This document shows, one piece after another, positions 25,006-32,745 of a stretch of 64,000 nt of DNA (its first letter is position 1; each line of letters begins with the position of its first letter). The notes beneath the pieces were generated by a model. That model had not been told where the DNA came from. It was given only the letters and a program-made list of their open reading frames with translations, and ran no database searches. This stretch comes from Streptomyces griseus (GTDB lineage: Bacteria; Actinomycetota; Actinomycetes; Streptomycetales; Streptomycetaceae): positions 62,001-126,000 of the forward strand of contig NZ_UAVD01000029.1 in NCBI RefSeq assembly GCF_900460065.1. The letters are read 5' to 3'. The position numbers and the translations under genes are program-made.

Positions 25006-25511
25006 TGTCATCTCGCACTATCCCGCGCTCCGCTTCCTGGTGCGCGGTGCTGCTCGTCACCGTACTGCTCACAGGATGCTCGGGCGGCGGGAACGCTCCC
25101 CCTCCCTCGGCCGATCCTCCTGTCCCGCAGAGCAGCACTCCACGTGTCCCGCAGAGCAGCACTCCACGTGCTCCGAAAACACCCGAAACCACCCCGGAAC
25201 CATCACCGGTCATCGAATATGTGGGGAAGACGAAGGTTCTCACGCTCGGCGATACGGAGATCCGGGCCACGCGCAATGAAATTGGCATCAGTGTCGCCTG
25301 CAACATCAAGAACACGACCGACAGGACACACGACATAAAAGTCACCGTCAGTGTCGGCAACGGAAGCGACTGGGTGACGACCAACAACTTCGAATTCCAG
25401 AAAGTAGCCGCGGGGCAGACAGCTTCAGAAACCACTGTCATGGGCGCTTCTTTCGAAGGGGAGCTCCCGGACGATCCGAAGATCTACGTCGACTCGGTCA
25501 TCTTCTCCTGA
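25005..25511 (+). CDS. Putative lipoprotein with a duplicated Ser/Pro linker
   Basis: A 168-residue protein with lipobox LLTGC (cysteine at about residue 25), then a Pro/Ser-rich linker containing two copies of VPQSSTPR encoded by an exact 24-bp tandem duplication, and a C-terminal beta-rich domain (IRATRNEIGISVACNIKNTT, HDIKVTVSVGNG, VDSVIFS) like FxLYD/DUF4352-type immunoglobulin-like domains. It is coupled to the secreted protein upstream and may form a pair with it at the cell surface. It is the last gene of the lower-GC, island-like stretch. Confidence 0.8.
   Translation: MSSRTIPRSASWCAVLLVTVLLTGCSGGGNAPPPSADPPVPQSSTPRVPQSSTPRAPKTPETTPEPSPVIEYVGKTKVLTLGDTEIRATRNEIGISVACNIKNTTDRTHDIKVTVSVGNGSDWVTTNNFEFQKVAAGQTASETTVMGASFEGELPDDPKIYVDSVIFS
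25121..25168 (+). repeat. Exact 24-bp tandem duplication inside the lipoprotein linker
   Basis: 25121-25144 is repeated without change at 25145-25168. It keeps the frame and encodes two VPQSSTPR-like units. The identity suggests a recent slippage event that can vary linker length. Confidence 0.9.
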
Positions 25512-25628
25512 CCCCGAAGCGACGGTTGGCCCTCGAACTCTCGTGACGGGCTGCCGGACCTCCGGCGGCCCGTTCGCTCCCGCGCTCCGCCGTCCCGGGC
25601 GGTTCGAGCCACCCGGGACGATGGACCT

Positions 25629-26501
25629 CTACTCCGCGGGGACGACAGCGACGGGAGCGTTGGCGAAGTGCATGGTCGAGTGAACGACGTGCCCCACATA
25701 GCCGCCGCCCCGCCCGCTGCGCCCGACGACCAGCAGTTCCGCGCCCGCCGCCAACGTCATCAGCATTTCCGCGGCGAACCCTCGTTCGACGTGTTCGTTC
25801 ACCGCGATGTCGGGATAGCGTCGGCGCCACGGTTTCAGGAGATCGAGCAGTTCAGAGCGGTTGTGCCCCTCGATTTCGCCCGCTCTGCCGGAGAGGCTCG
25901 TGGCGCCGGACCGCTGCGTGAACATGGCGGGCAGCCCCCAGGCCCGCGCTGCCCGCAGAGGGACGCCGTGCGCGGCTGCCGTCCGGAAGGCGAAGTCCAG
26001 GACGGCCGCCGCCTCCTTCTCCTCAGCGGGTACGCCCGCCACGATCTCGCCCTTGCGCGGATGCCGGTCGACGTCACCGCCACGGATCATCACCACGGGG
26101 CAGACAGCCCGGCTCAGTACGCGAAGGCCGACCGACCCGAGGAGGAACCCGGTCACCGGACCCGGCCTCCGGGACCCGAGTACGATCATCTGCGCCTCGC
26201 GGCCACGCTCGGCCAACAGCTCCGCCTCGGGGCTGTCGACCAGCTCCGCACCCGCCTCGACATCGCCGAAGTGGTCCTGCACCCAGGAGAGGGCGCTGTG
26301 GAGAGCTTGTTCGGCCGCCTGGTGTTCCTTCTCGGTGTCGCGGCGGGAGAAGGACTCATGTCCGGGATCGTGTCCGTGCAGCAGCAGGAGAGGCGCGCCC
26401 CGGCGGTGGGCCTCGTCGGCCGCCCAGCCGACCGCGAGCAGGCTGTTCGACGAGCCGTCGACTCCCACGATGACGGGTTGCTGCACGATGTCTCCTCTCA
26501 T
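25629..26501 (-). CDS. Universal stress protein, tandem UspA domains
   Basis: The product is 290 residues. Two UspA folds are present. The first (residues about 6-145) begins PVIVGVDGSSNSLLAVGWA and has the ATP-type loop MIVLGSRRPGPVTGFLLGSV. The second (about 155-290) begins IVAGVPAEEKEAAAVLDFA and ends LLVVGRSGRGGGYVGHVVHS. The G-2x-G-9x-G(S/T)-like nucleotide loops are near-canonical. Such proteins support survival in stationary phase or stress. ATG 26501 was chosen because the fold starts right after it and GAGGAG-like sequence precedes it. A longer frame from 26612 adds unstructured residues. The 307 bases upstream to 26808 hold nothing else I can support. Confidence 0.9.
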   Translation of the reverse strand: MRGDIVQQPVIVGVDGSSNSLLAVGWAADEAHRRGAPLLLLHGHDPGHESFSRRDTEKEHQAAEQALHSALSWVQDHFGDVEAGAELVDSPEAELLAERGREAQMIVLGSRRPGPVTGFLLGSVGLRVLSRAVCPVVMIRGGDVDRHPRKGEIVAGVPAEEKEAAAVLDFAFRTAAAHGVPLRAARAWGLPAMFTQRSGATSLSGRAGEIEGHNRSELLDLLKPWRRRYPDIAVNEHVERGFAAEMLMTLAAGAELLVVGRSGRGGGYVGHVVHSTMHFANAPVAVVPAE

Positions 26502-26808
26502 GCCGACAGGCGGCGGAGAACGGCCGGTCGTCGGGCGTGGTGCGGGCGTGGTGCGGGTGTGGTGCGCGACGGAGCGCGGCACCGCCTCCCTCTCGAAGGG
26601 TAGGCGCTTCATCCCGCTTCACACCTTTTGTCTTGGATTCGGTGTGGTTCCGGTGCGCGGTCGCCACAGAGGACGACGGACTCGTGCCGATGCCGGTGAT
26701 CCGGTACACGGGCCTCCGTCCACGCTTCGTGCCGGAGCCGGCGGTAGCGCGACGTCGAGAAGCGCGGATCGGCCACCACCGGCCGGCGGCAGAGGGGACG
26801 ATGGCCGG

Positions 26809-26973
26809 ATGACCGACTCCATCCATCCCCCTGACGACACGACCGCGTACGGCGGCACGGACACCCGACCGCGGCCCCACACCACCGACGCCGACGCGCC
26901 GCGCCGCCTCCCGGGCGAAGCGGGCGCCGACGGGGCAGCACCCGGCCGGAAGACCACCGAGGAGTCGCCCTGA
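26809..26973 (+). CDS. Small hydrophilic protein, possible leader gene of the next CDS
   Basis: The 54-residue frame starts at ATG 26809, about 11 bases after GAGGGG, and ends with TGA overlapping the next ATG by one base (TGATG). It is rich in Asp, Thr, Pro and Arg and predicted disordered. The coupled arrangement and sensible ribosome site are the only evidence that it is real. No family recognised. Confidence 0.35.
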   Translation: MTDSIHPPDDTTAYGGTDTRPRPHTTDADAPRRLPGEAGADGAAPGRKTTEESP

Positions 26974-27491
26974 TGTGGGAGAGCGCCATCGCCGTCATAG
27001 GCACCCTCGCCGGCGGACTCCTCGTCACCATCACTCAGCAGGTGACCGACCGGCGGCAGCAGCGCGAGCATCACCGGGAGCGGGTGGCCGATCTCACCGG
27101 TCAGCTTCTGTCCGCCGCGCTCCGCTACCGCCAGCTGTACTGGCTCCGGGTCGACGCACTCCGGGCCGGCGAGCCCGACCCGGTCGCCCGGGCCGATTTC
27201 TACCAGGCCCGCAGTGACGTCACGGAGGCCCGGGACCGGCTCGCCCTCACCGTCACCGACGAGACCCTGCTCCGGGCATCCGGACGGGCGGCGTGGTCGG
27301 CACTGGACCTCAGCGACATCGACCCGGGCCTGCCGGAGGGGGGCCGCTACGCACCGGAGATCGAGGCCCGGCTCGACGAGGCGCGGGAGCGCAGTCGCGA
27401 GGCCCACACCGCGTTGCGGCAGGCCGCCACCGGTTACGGCAATCCGTCGGCCCCCGGCAGCGTCGTCGACTCGCGGTCCCAGTCCAGCTGA
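26973..27491 (+). CDS. Small membrane-anchored hypothetical protein
   Basis: A 172-residue protein. Residues 3-24 (ESAIAVIGTLAGGLLVTITQ) form a single membrane segment. The remainder is a long, charged, largely helical cytoplasmic region (TDRRQQREHHRERVADLTGQ, then RQLYWLRVDALRAGE, then EIEARLDEARERSREAHTAL) suggestive of a coiled coil. Proteins of this shape are common in Streptomyces, some on plasmids, without defined function. It starts at ATG 26973, coupled to the small frame upstream, and is convergent with the radical-SAM gene. Confidence 0.75.
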   Translation: MWESAIAVIGTLAGGLLVTITQQVTDRRQQREHHRERVADLTGQLLSAALRYRQLYWLRVDALRAGEPDPVARADFYQARSDVTEARDRLALTVTDETLLRASGRAAWSALDLSDIDPGLPEGGRYAPEIEARLDEARERSREAHTALRQAATGYGNPSAPGSVVDSRSQSS

Positions 27492-27574
27492 CGTCCCGTC
27501 GGCCGCCCTCGCCGACCCGTGCCGGTGGGGGGCGGCCGTTGCTCGGCCCGCCCCGGGGGCCGTTCCGACCGCCC

Positions 27575-29542
27575 TCAGGGGATGGGGCTCGTCCGTCGTG
27601 GCGCCGGCCGGCGGATCTCCAGGCAGCGACCGGCGTAGTACGCCGCGAGTTCGTGGTTGTCGAGGTAGTCGTCGAACCCCACGCGGTACGCGAGCGTCAG
27701 CTCGACCGGCGAGGGCGCGTCGTCGAACGGCCGGTTCGCGCGGAGGGCGTCCAGGACGTGCGGCATCGCGTACTGGAACCGCAGGCCGCTGCGGACGTAG
27801 TGGGGCAGGCCGTCGATGGTGCGCAGTTCGGCGTCCTCGGCACCCGCCCCGGAGTAGATCGGGCGGGTCGTACGGTCGTAGCGGAAGATCTCGTCGAGCA
27901 GCGGCCTGTGCCGCTCGGGCACCTTCGGCAGGATCGCCTCGTCCCACCATCGCTGGAAGACCGGTGCGAACCTCGGGTCGGCGTAGAGCTTGTGCAGCGA
28001 CTCGACGACCAGGCCGGAGTCGGTGAACTCCCGCCCGTGGCCGAGCAGCTCGGCGACGGCGGGATCGGCCGAGTCCTGGAACCAGTCCGACAGGATCAGC
28101 AGCACGGTGCTCTGAGTGAGCCCCGCGAGCTCCCGCAGGGGCACCCAGATGTGCCGGAAGTACATGTTCTCGCCCATCATCCGGGCCCAGAACATGAACC
28201 GCTGCATCATCGTGTTCTCCGCGACCGTGACGGTGCGGTTGGCGAGCACGTACTCGAAGTCGTCGCTGTCGCCGCGCACGGTGACGAAGCCGTGCTCCTC
28301 GCGGTTCTCCGTGTAGCTCGTGTTGGGCAGCAGCAACAGGGGGTAGACCGCGATCCGCGGCACGTGTTCGGACAGCTGGTCGTAGCCCGTGAGGAAGGAG
28401 TCGACCGTCTCGCCCGGCGCACCCCAGATCAGCTCCGCGTAGGCGTCCAGTCCCTCCGCCGCGAGCCAGGCCGCCAGCTCCTTCCACTCGTTGAGCCGCA
28501 TGTTGCTCCTGCCCATGTCCCGCAGGGCCGTGTCGTCCAGTGTCTGGAGCGCCACGGTGAACGAGCTCTGGAACCCCTCGGACTTCATCCGGCGGATGAT
28601 GTTGTGGAACGTCTTGGACTTGTTCTTCGCCCACGACGTTTCCAACGACCTCGGGAATCCGTATTTCTCGCGCGTCCTGACGAGGTCCTCGACGAATTCC
28701 GCGTCGGGCTGCCGCATACCGAAGTTCGAGTCGCACAACACCACGGTCGGAATCCGGTGATAGCCGAAGAGGTCCAGCTCCGCGCGCAGCCGCTCGCGCG
28801 AGAAGTCCCGCATCCGCTGGCCGACCGCGCCACCCCAGTAACAGAACGAGCACTTGTACGGACAGCCGCGGTTGGTCTCCATCAGCGCGACGTCGTAGGG
28901 GAACCGGCCCCGGTGGTCGAGCAGCGGGATGGCGCCGGTGAGGAAGGGGGACGGAATCATGTCCAGGTCGTCGATGCGCGGCGCCTCCGCGGTGGTGTGG
29001 ACGGCGCCTTCCTCGTCGCGGTAGGAGATTCCCGGCACCCGGGCGAGATCGTGCGGCGCCTTCTGGTCCAGGACGGCGAGCAGCAGGTCGCGGAAGGTGA
29101 ACTCGCCCTCGCCGTTGGCGACGACGTCCACCTCGGGGAAACGCCTGAAGACGCGTTCCGCCTGGTGGGCGACGTGCGTTCCCCCGAAGACGACCAGGCC
29201 GTCCGGGCGCACCGACTTGTAGGTCTCGGCGAGCGCGCCGAACTGGTTGAGGTTCCAGCCGAGCACCGAGAACGCCAGCACGTCGGGCACGACCCCGGAG
29301 AAGAGTGTGCGCGCCATCGAGCCGAGCGACTCACCACCGCGGAAGTTCTGTATTCCCACGTCGAACTCGGCTCCCACCACGGGATCGGCCCGCGCCGCGG
29401 CCGTCAGATAGCCGGCGGCGAGCGGCATCGATTCCTTGGGCATGTCCCAGGCGCCCTGCTGCACGATCAGCGCCCGCCCGCGTTTCTCCCGCGAACGTGG
29501 TCGTCGTCTCGGTCGAGGAAAGGGAAGTGCGGAGCGACTCAC
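27575..29542 (-). CDS. KedN5-type cobalamin-dependent radical SAM C-methyltransferase
   Basis: This 655-residue enzyme is expected to methylate an unactivated carbon using methylcobalamin and SAM. After about 25 variable residues comes RALIVQQGAWDMPKESMPLA and a B12-binding-like Rossmann region (VPDVLAFSVLGWNLNQFG, GLVVFGGTHVAHQAERVF). The radical-SAM core begins METNRGCPYKCSFCYWGG, whose CxxxCxxC binds the 4Fe-4S cluster. ETSWAKNKSKTF, ALQTLDDTALRDMGR and ELIWGAPGETVDSF match the KedN5 family known from kedarcidin biosynthesis. The start is GTG 29542. MbtH lies 59 bases upstream on the same strand. It marks the left edge of the natural-product cluster. Confidence 0.9.
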   Translation of the reverse strand: MSRSALPFPRPRRRPRSREKRGRALIVQQGAWDMPKESMPLAAGYLTAAARADPVVGAEFDVGIQNFRGGESLGSMARTLFSGVVPDVLAFSVLGWNLNQFGALAETYKSVRPDGLVVFGGTHVAHQAERVFRRFPEVDVVANGEGEFTFRDLLLAVLDQKAPHDLARVPGISYRDEEGAVHTTAEAPRIDDLDMIPSPFLTGAIPLLDHRGRFPYDVALMETNRGCPYKCSFCYWGGAVGQRMRDFSRERLRAELDLFGYHRIPTVVLCDSNFGMRQPDAEFVEDLVRTREKYGFPRSLETSWAKNKSKTFHNIIRRMKSEGFQSSFTVALQTLDDTALRDMGRSNMRLNEWKELAAWLAAEGLDAYAELIWGAPGETVDSFLTGYDQLSEHVPRIAVYPLLLLPNTSYTENREEHGFVTVRGDSDDFEYVLANRTVTVAENTMMQRFMFWARMMGENMYFRHIWVPLRELAGLTQSTVLLILSDWFQDSADPAVAELLGHGREFTDSGLVVESLHKLYADPRFAPVFQRWWDEAILPKVPERHRPLLDEIFRYDRTTRPIYSGAGAEDAELRTIDGLPHYVRSGLRFQYAMPHVLDALRANRPFDDAPSPVELTLAYRVGFDDYLDNHELAAYYAGRCLEIRRPAPRRTSPIP

Positions 29543-29601
29543 TTTTCTGCCCCCATGCCGTCAGGCCGCCGGGCTGCCGCGGCCGGTTCACGCCCGCCGG
29601 T

Positions 29602-29829
29602 TCACCCGGTCGGGCCGTCCATGGCGCGGCGCAGGGAGGCCGGACGCAGGTCGGTCCAGTGCTCCTCGACGTACGCCAGGCACGCCGCCCGGCCGTCCGG
29701 GCCGTGCACCACGTGCCACCCGGTGGGCACCGGAGCGAACTCCGGCCACAGCGAGTGCTGGTCCTCGTCGTTGCGCAGCACCCGGAACGGCGCCTCGTCG
29801 TCGTCGAACGGGTTGGTCGTCTCAGCCAT
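29602..29829 (-). CDS. mbtH: MbtH-like NRPS accessory protein
   Basis: A 75-residue MbtH-family protein with the full signature: NPFDDDEAPFRVLRNDEDQ, HSLWPEFAPVPTGWHVVHG and a terminal ACLAYVEEHWTDLRP. The conserved tryptophans that bind adenylation domains are present. It is needed for solubility and activity of partner A-domains, here presumably those of the NRPS genes at 42.4-53.9 kb. ATG 29829 follows GGAG. It is encoded between the small peptide gene and the KedN5-type enzyme on the same strand. Confidence 0.96.
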   Translation of the reverse strand: MAETTNPFDDDEAPFRVLRNDEDQHSLWPEFAPVPTGWHVVHGPDGRAACLAYVEEHWTDLRPASLRRAMDGPTG

Positions 29830-29899
29830 GCCGTCTCCGGCCTCCTCGCGGGGCACCCGGCCCGCCCGCCCGCACAGGCGGGCGGACCGGGCGGTTCGA

Positions 29900-30031
29900 T
29901 CAGATGCGGTAGCCGAGGCTGCGCAGCTGCTGACGGATCGCCTCGTCGTCGGCCGTAGCGGTGCCGCCGGCTGCGGCGTCCGGGTCGGTCGGAGCGAGGG
30001 CGCGTCGCTCCTCACGAAGGTTCTCGTTCAC
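29900..30031 (-). CDS. 43-residue peptide gene in the cluster; candidate precursor or accessory peptide
   Basis: GTG 30031 is preceded by AAAGGAG at ideal 5-base spacing, a much better signal than the ATG at 30061 in the same frame (53 residues). The peptide is charged at the N-terminus (NENLREERRALAPTDPDAA), has a Gly/Ala/Thr linker, and ends DDEAIRQQLRSLGYRI. That tail resembles the xLRxLGY C-terminus of sulfatase-like enzymes, which is missing from the sulfatase-like protein at 38729-39883. It lies directly upstream of MbtH and the radical-SAM methyltransferase, so it could be a RiPP-like substrate, a detached tail, or a small scaffold. Function unknown. Confidence 0.6.
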   Translation of the reverse strand: MNENLREERRALAPTDPDAAAGGTATADDEAIRQQLRSLGYRI

Positions 30032-30105
30032 TGGTTCTCCTTTCCTGGCTTCGGTGTTCATCCCTGTCCGGTCGGACAAGCTCGGTTCCGCCCTAGGGTG
30101 GCGGT

Positions 30106-30528
30106 ATGGACGGCGACACGAATGACCTGGCCCACGACGCGACCGGTACGCCGACGGTCCGGCTGCGCCGGTGGGAACGGTGCTGGCCACCGGACGACCC
30201 GCACGCCAACTTCAAGGCCGAGGTGGTCGACTACGGGCTCCTCGATCCGCTGGAGACCGTGCGCGGCATGTCCCGGAACCTGGACATCCCGGCCGGGGCG
30301 ATCGTCCGGTACGTGCTGGCGAAGTGGGCCACCGGCGGCAGCGGTGGCCTCCTCGAACTCGGGCCGGTGATGGTGCCGCGCCTGTGGGAGCCGATCGCGG
30401 CCGCGGAGGAGGCCGATTCCGACGAGCAGCGGCTCGCGGCGTACCACCAGCTCCGGCAGATGATCTCCTGGCTGAAGGTGCCGCTGGACGACCCCACGGT
30501 GTATCCGGCTCAGCGGCCGGCCGAGTGA
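30106..30528 (+). CDS. DUF6027-like hypothetical protein
   Basis: A 140-residue soluble protein with VRLRRWERCWPPDDPHANFK, then VDYGLLDPLETVRGMSRNLD, IPAGAIVRYVLAKWATGGSG and LRQMISWLKVPLDD. I associate this pattern with the actinomycete DUF6027 family, whose function is unknown. It is the only plus-strand gene within this part of the cluster: divergent from the peptide gene (75 bases apart) and convergent with the amidinotransferase-like gene (8 bases apart). It is all-helical by appearance, with no catalytic motif visible. Confidence 0.7.
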   Translation: MDGDTNDLAHDATGTPTVRLRRWERCWPPDDPHANFKAEVVDYGLLDPLETVRGMSRNLDIPAGAIVRYVLAKWATGGSGGLLELGPVMVPRLWEPIAAAEEADSDEQRLAAYHQLRQMISWLKVPLDDPTVYPAQRPAE

Positions 30529-30535
30529 CCGGCTC

Positions 30536-31483
30536 TCAGTGCTCACGGCGCACCACCCCGGTCACGCAGCCGATCCCGCCGGCCGCCCGCAGGTACGCGC
30601 CGACGTCGATCTCGTCGACGGCCACGCCCGCCCGCTCCAGCGTCCGCCGGATTCCCGGGCAGCCCGCGGGCATCAGCACCCGCTCCGGCGCGAGCACCAG
30701 CAGGTTCATCCCGCGCCGCACCAGCAGTTCCTCGTCCGGCGGCAGCGGGATCACCCGGTAGCCGTACGCGGCGAGCAGGGCCGCCAACTCCGGCGGGCAG
30801 GCGGCCCGGTGGACGACGGCGGTGGACGGGCCGAGGAACACCACCGTCCCCAGCAGGTGCTGCACGCCCGGCGCCAGCGGCACCGTCACCACCCGCGCCC
30901 CCAGCTCCGCGACCGCCGACGCGACCGCGGCCGCACCGGCCGCGTTCGTACGGAACCCGGTTCCGACGACCACCGTCGACGGATCGATCCACAGCGCGTC
31001 GGCGCCCTCGAAGACGGCGGTGCCGGAGACCGTGCGCAGGATCGGGAACCCGGCCCCGGCCAGCGCGAGCGCCGCGTGCCGTTCCTCGCCGGCCCGCTGT
31101 GCCGAGGCCATCCGGGCCAGCACCGCCCCGGCCGGGGTCATCCAGAACAGGTCACGGGCGAACACCACGTTCGGCGACGCCTCGGGGGCCGCCAGGTGCA
31201 CCTCGACCCCGTCGTCCCGCAGGCGGTCCGCCAGCGCGTCGCACTGCGCCCGCATCGCCGGCAGATCCACCGGGCCGACCATCAGCGAGGCCCCCGGCCG
31301 TCGCACCGCGCCGACGCTGTCCGGCGGGCGGACCAGCAGCACCGACCGCAGCGCGGCCGTCTCCGACCGGTAGCCGCACGGCGTCCACACCGCTCCGGCG
31401 GCGACCTCCTCCGCATGGGACGCCACCCGGGGGACCCACCCCGGGCCGCCATGGGTGCTCGGCTCAGATCCAGTGGTCGTCAC
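30536..31483 (-). CDS. Amidinotransferase / dimethylarginine dimethylaminohydrolase-like enzyme
   Basis: The product is 315 residues in the pentein (guanidino-group modifying) superfamily. ARDLFWMTPAGAVLARM is the substrate loop, FEGADALWI replaces the common EGGD, VQHLLGTVVFLG carries the catalytic histidine, and the nucleophilic cysteine is in GGIGCVTGVV near the C-terminus. Relatives transfer or hydrolyse amidino groups of arginine, so the cluster may make or process a guanidino or ornithine-type building block. GTG 31483 is the first start that avoids a long overlap; it overlaps the upstream sulfotransferase by 20 bases. It is the last gene of the leftward operon that begins at 38555. Confidence 0.8.
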   Translation of the reverse strand: MTTTGSEPSTHGGPGWVPRVASHAEEVAAGAVWTPCGYRSETAALRSVLLVRPPDSVGAVRRPGASLMVGPVDLPAMRAQCDALADRLRDDGVEVHLAAPEASPNVVFARDLFWMTPAGAVLARMASAQRAGEERHAALALAGAGFPILRTVSGTAVFEGADALWIDPSTVVVGTGFRTNAAGAAAVASAVAELGARVVTVPLAPGVQHLLGTVVFLGPSTAVVHRAACPPELAALLAAYGYRVIPLPPDEELLVRRGMNLLVLAPERVLMPAGCPGIRRTLERAGVAVDEIDVGAYLRAAGGIGCVTGVVRREH

Positions 31484-32732
31484 GGGCGTAACCGAGCCTC
31501 TCCGCCATCGCGAGCACATCGGCGCTCAGCGCCGACCGGACTTCCGCCTCCCGCGCCCGCCACCGGCCGGGGCGTGGCGCCGCGGTCGACACGGTGGCGG
31601 GGATTCCTGCGGTCGCGGTCCGCTTCAACGGTCCGTCGTACGGGACGCCCAGCCAGTGGGCGACGCGCTCGACGGCGTCCGCGCGGCGGTGCGGACCGCT
31701 GATCAGGTCCTCGAACCGCACCGTGTGATCCGCCCCGTGGGCGAGCACCGCACGGTGGCTCGACCACCACTGGTGGGCGCAGACCCGGGGCAGGGCGGCG
31801 GCGGTGTACGCGGACCAGCAGGGGGGCAGGTCGAACTTCCACCAGTGCCGGTCGGCCGGCCGTACGTCGGCGTATCCGGCGATGCGCAGCGGTTCGTCCA
31901 TCCGGTACGCGTGGAACCCGTGGTGCAGCCACCCGTCGACCAGGCCGTTGACCGAGGCGGCCGGATTCCTGGTCAGGTGCAGCACCCGCAGGCGCGCGTT
32001 GGGGAACACCGCCCGCAGGAAGCCGAGCCGGTAGGCGTTCCCCGGCGTCTTGACCACCAGAGGCTTCGTGGCGAGATCGTGTTCGCTCGCGGGCCGCCAC
32101 GGGCGGGGGAGGACGAAGGGCGGTTCTTCGAGCAGTACGTCACCGGGCGGCCCGGCCGGCCGTGGCCCCGGCGACCGCCCGGGAAGGTCGTAGTACAACG
32201 GGTTCACGCCCGCCCTGCCGATCAGCGCCCGTGCGAACCGGGGGAGATCGCGGTCCAGTACCGCCTCGGCGGTCCGCACCAGGTCGACGGGGTCGAGGTC
32301 CAGCCCCGGCCACTGCACGACCAGCCGCCACGCCGCGTCCACCGCCAGGTTCTCCACGCCCGTGCCGGGGGAGCCCGCGTCCAGCGACAGCTCCGCCTCG
32401 AACAACGCCCGGGACCACGGGGGGAGCCCGTGCCAGTGCGCCGCGTCCAGCGCGTCGGATCCGGTACCGCTGTGCGGGTGGTCGAGGCCCACCAGCCGCA
32501 GCAGCGGATTCAGCTCACCGCGCAGGTGCAGCAGGTGCGGCGAGGACCGCAGCAGCTCGGAGAGCATGCTCGACCCGCCCCGCGAACTCGACGCGACGAC
32601 GACGAGGTCGCGCACCTTCGTGCAGAAGCGCGGCACCGGCGTGCCCCGCAGCGGTCGCAGCACCTCCAGCCGGCGCACGACCCCGGCGACCGGGCCGTCC
32701 GGGGCGGGGCCGCGGTCCTTCGTCCGGATCAC
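31464..32732 (-). CDS. Sulfotransferase family protein (1)
   Basis: The product is 422 residues from GTG 32732; GTG 32753 is an alternative with a reasonable site. The PAPS-binding loop appears as VVVASSSRGGSSMLSELL, the 3'-phosphate motif as LRVLHLTRNPAASVNG, and LVVKTPGNAYRLGFLRAVFP and FEDLISGPHRRADAV fit the family. It would move a sulfuryl group from PAPS to a hydroxyl or amine. It is longer than typical bacterial enzymes (about 300), with an insert between the PSB loop and the KTP segment. Encoded between the GyrB-like fusion and the amidinotransferase-like gene, with a second, diverged sulfotransferase at 35868. Confidence 0.82.
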   Translation of the reverse strand: MIRTKDRGPAPDGPVAGVVRRLEVLRPLRGTPVPRFCTKVRDLVVVASSSRGGSSMLSELLRSSPHLLHLRGELNPLLRLVGLDHPHSGTGSDALDAAHWHGLPPWSRALFEAELSLDAGSPGTGVENLAVDAAWRLVVQWPGLDLDPVDLVRTAEAVLDRDLPRFARALIGRAGVNPLYYDLPGRSPGPRPAGPPGDVLLEEPPFVLPRPWRPASEHDLATKPLVVKTPGNAYRLGFLRAVFPNARLRVLHLTRNPAASVNGLVDGWLHHGFHAYRMDEPLRIAGYADVRPADRHWWKFDLPPCWSAYTAAALPRVCAHQWWSSHRAVLAHGADHTVRFEDLISGPHRRADAVERVAHWLGVPYDGPLKRTATAGIPATVSTAAPRPGRWRAREAEVRSALSADVLAMAERLGYARDDHWI

Positions 32733-32745
32733 GCCGGGCTCGCCC

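Noticed and set aside
18410..25600. Attachment-site duplicate of the tRNA-Pro 3' end
   Set aside because: I looked for a second copy of the T-arm/acceptor sequence downstream and saw none in the window.
26619..28853. 744-codon minus-strand frame overlapping the radical-SAM gene
   Set aside because: Out-of-frame shadow of the KedN5-type gene and the plus-strand hypotheticals; no motif.
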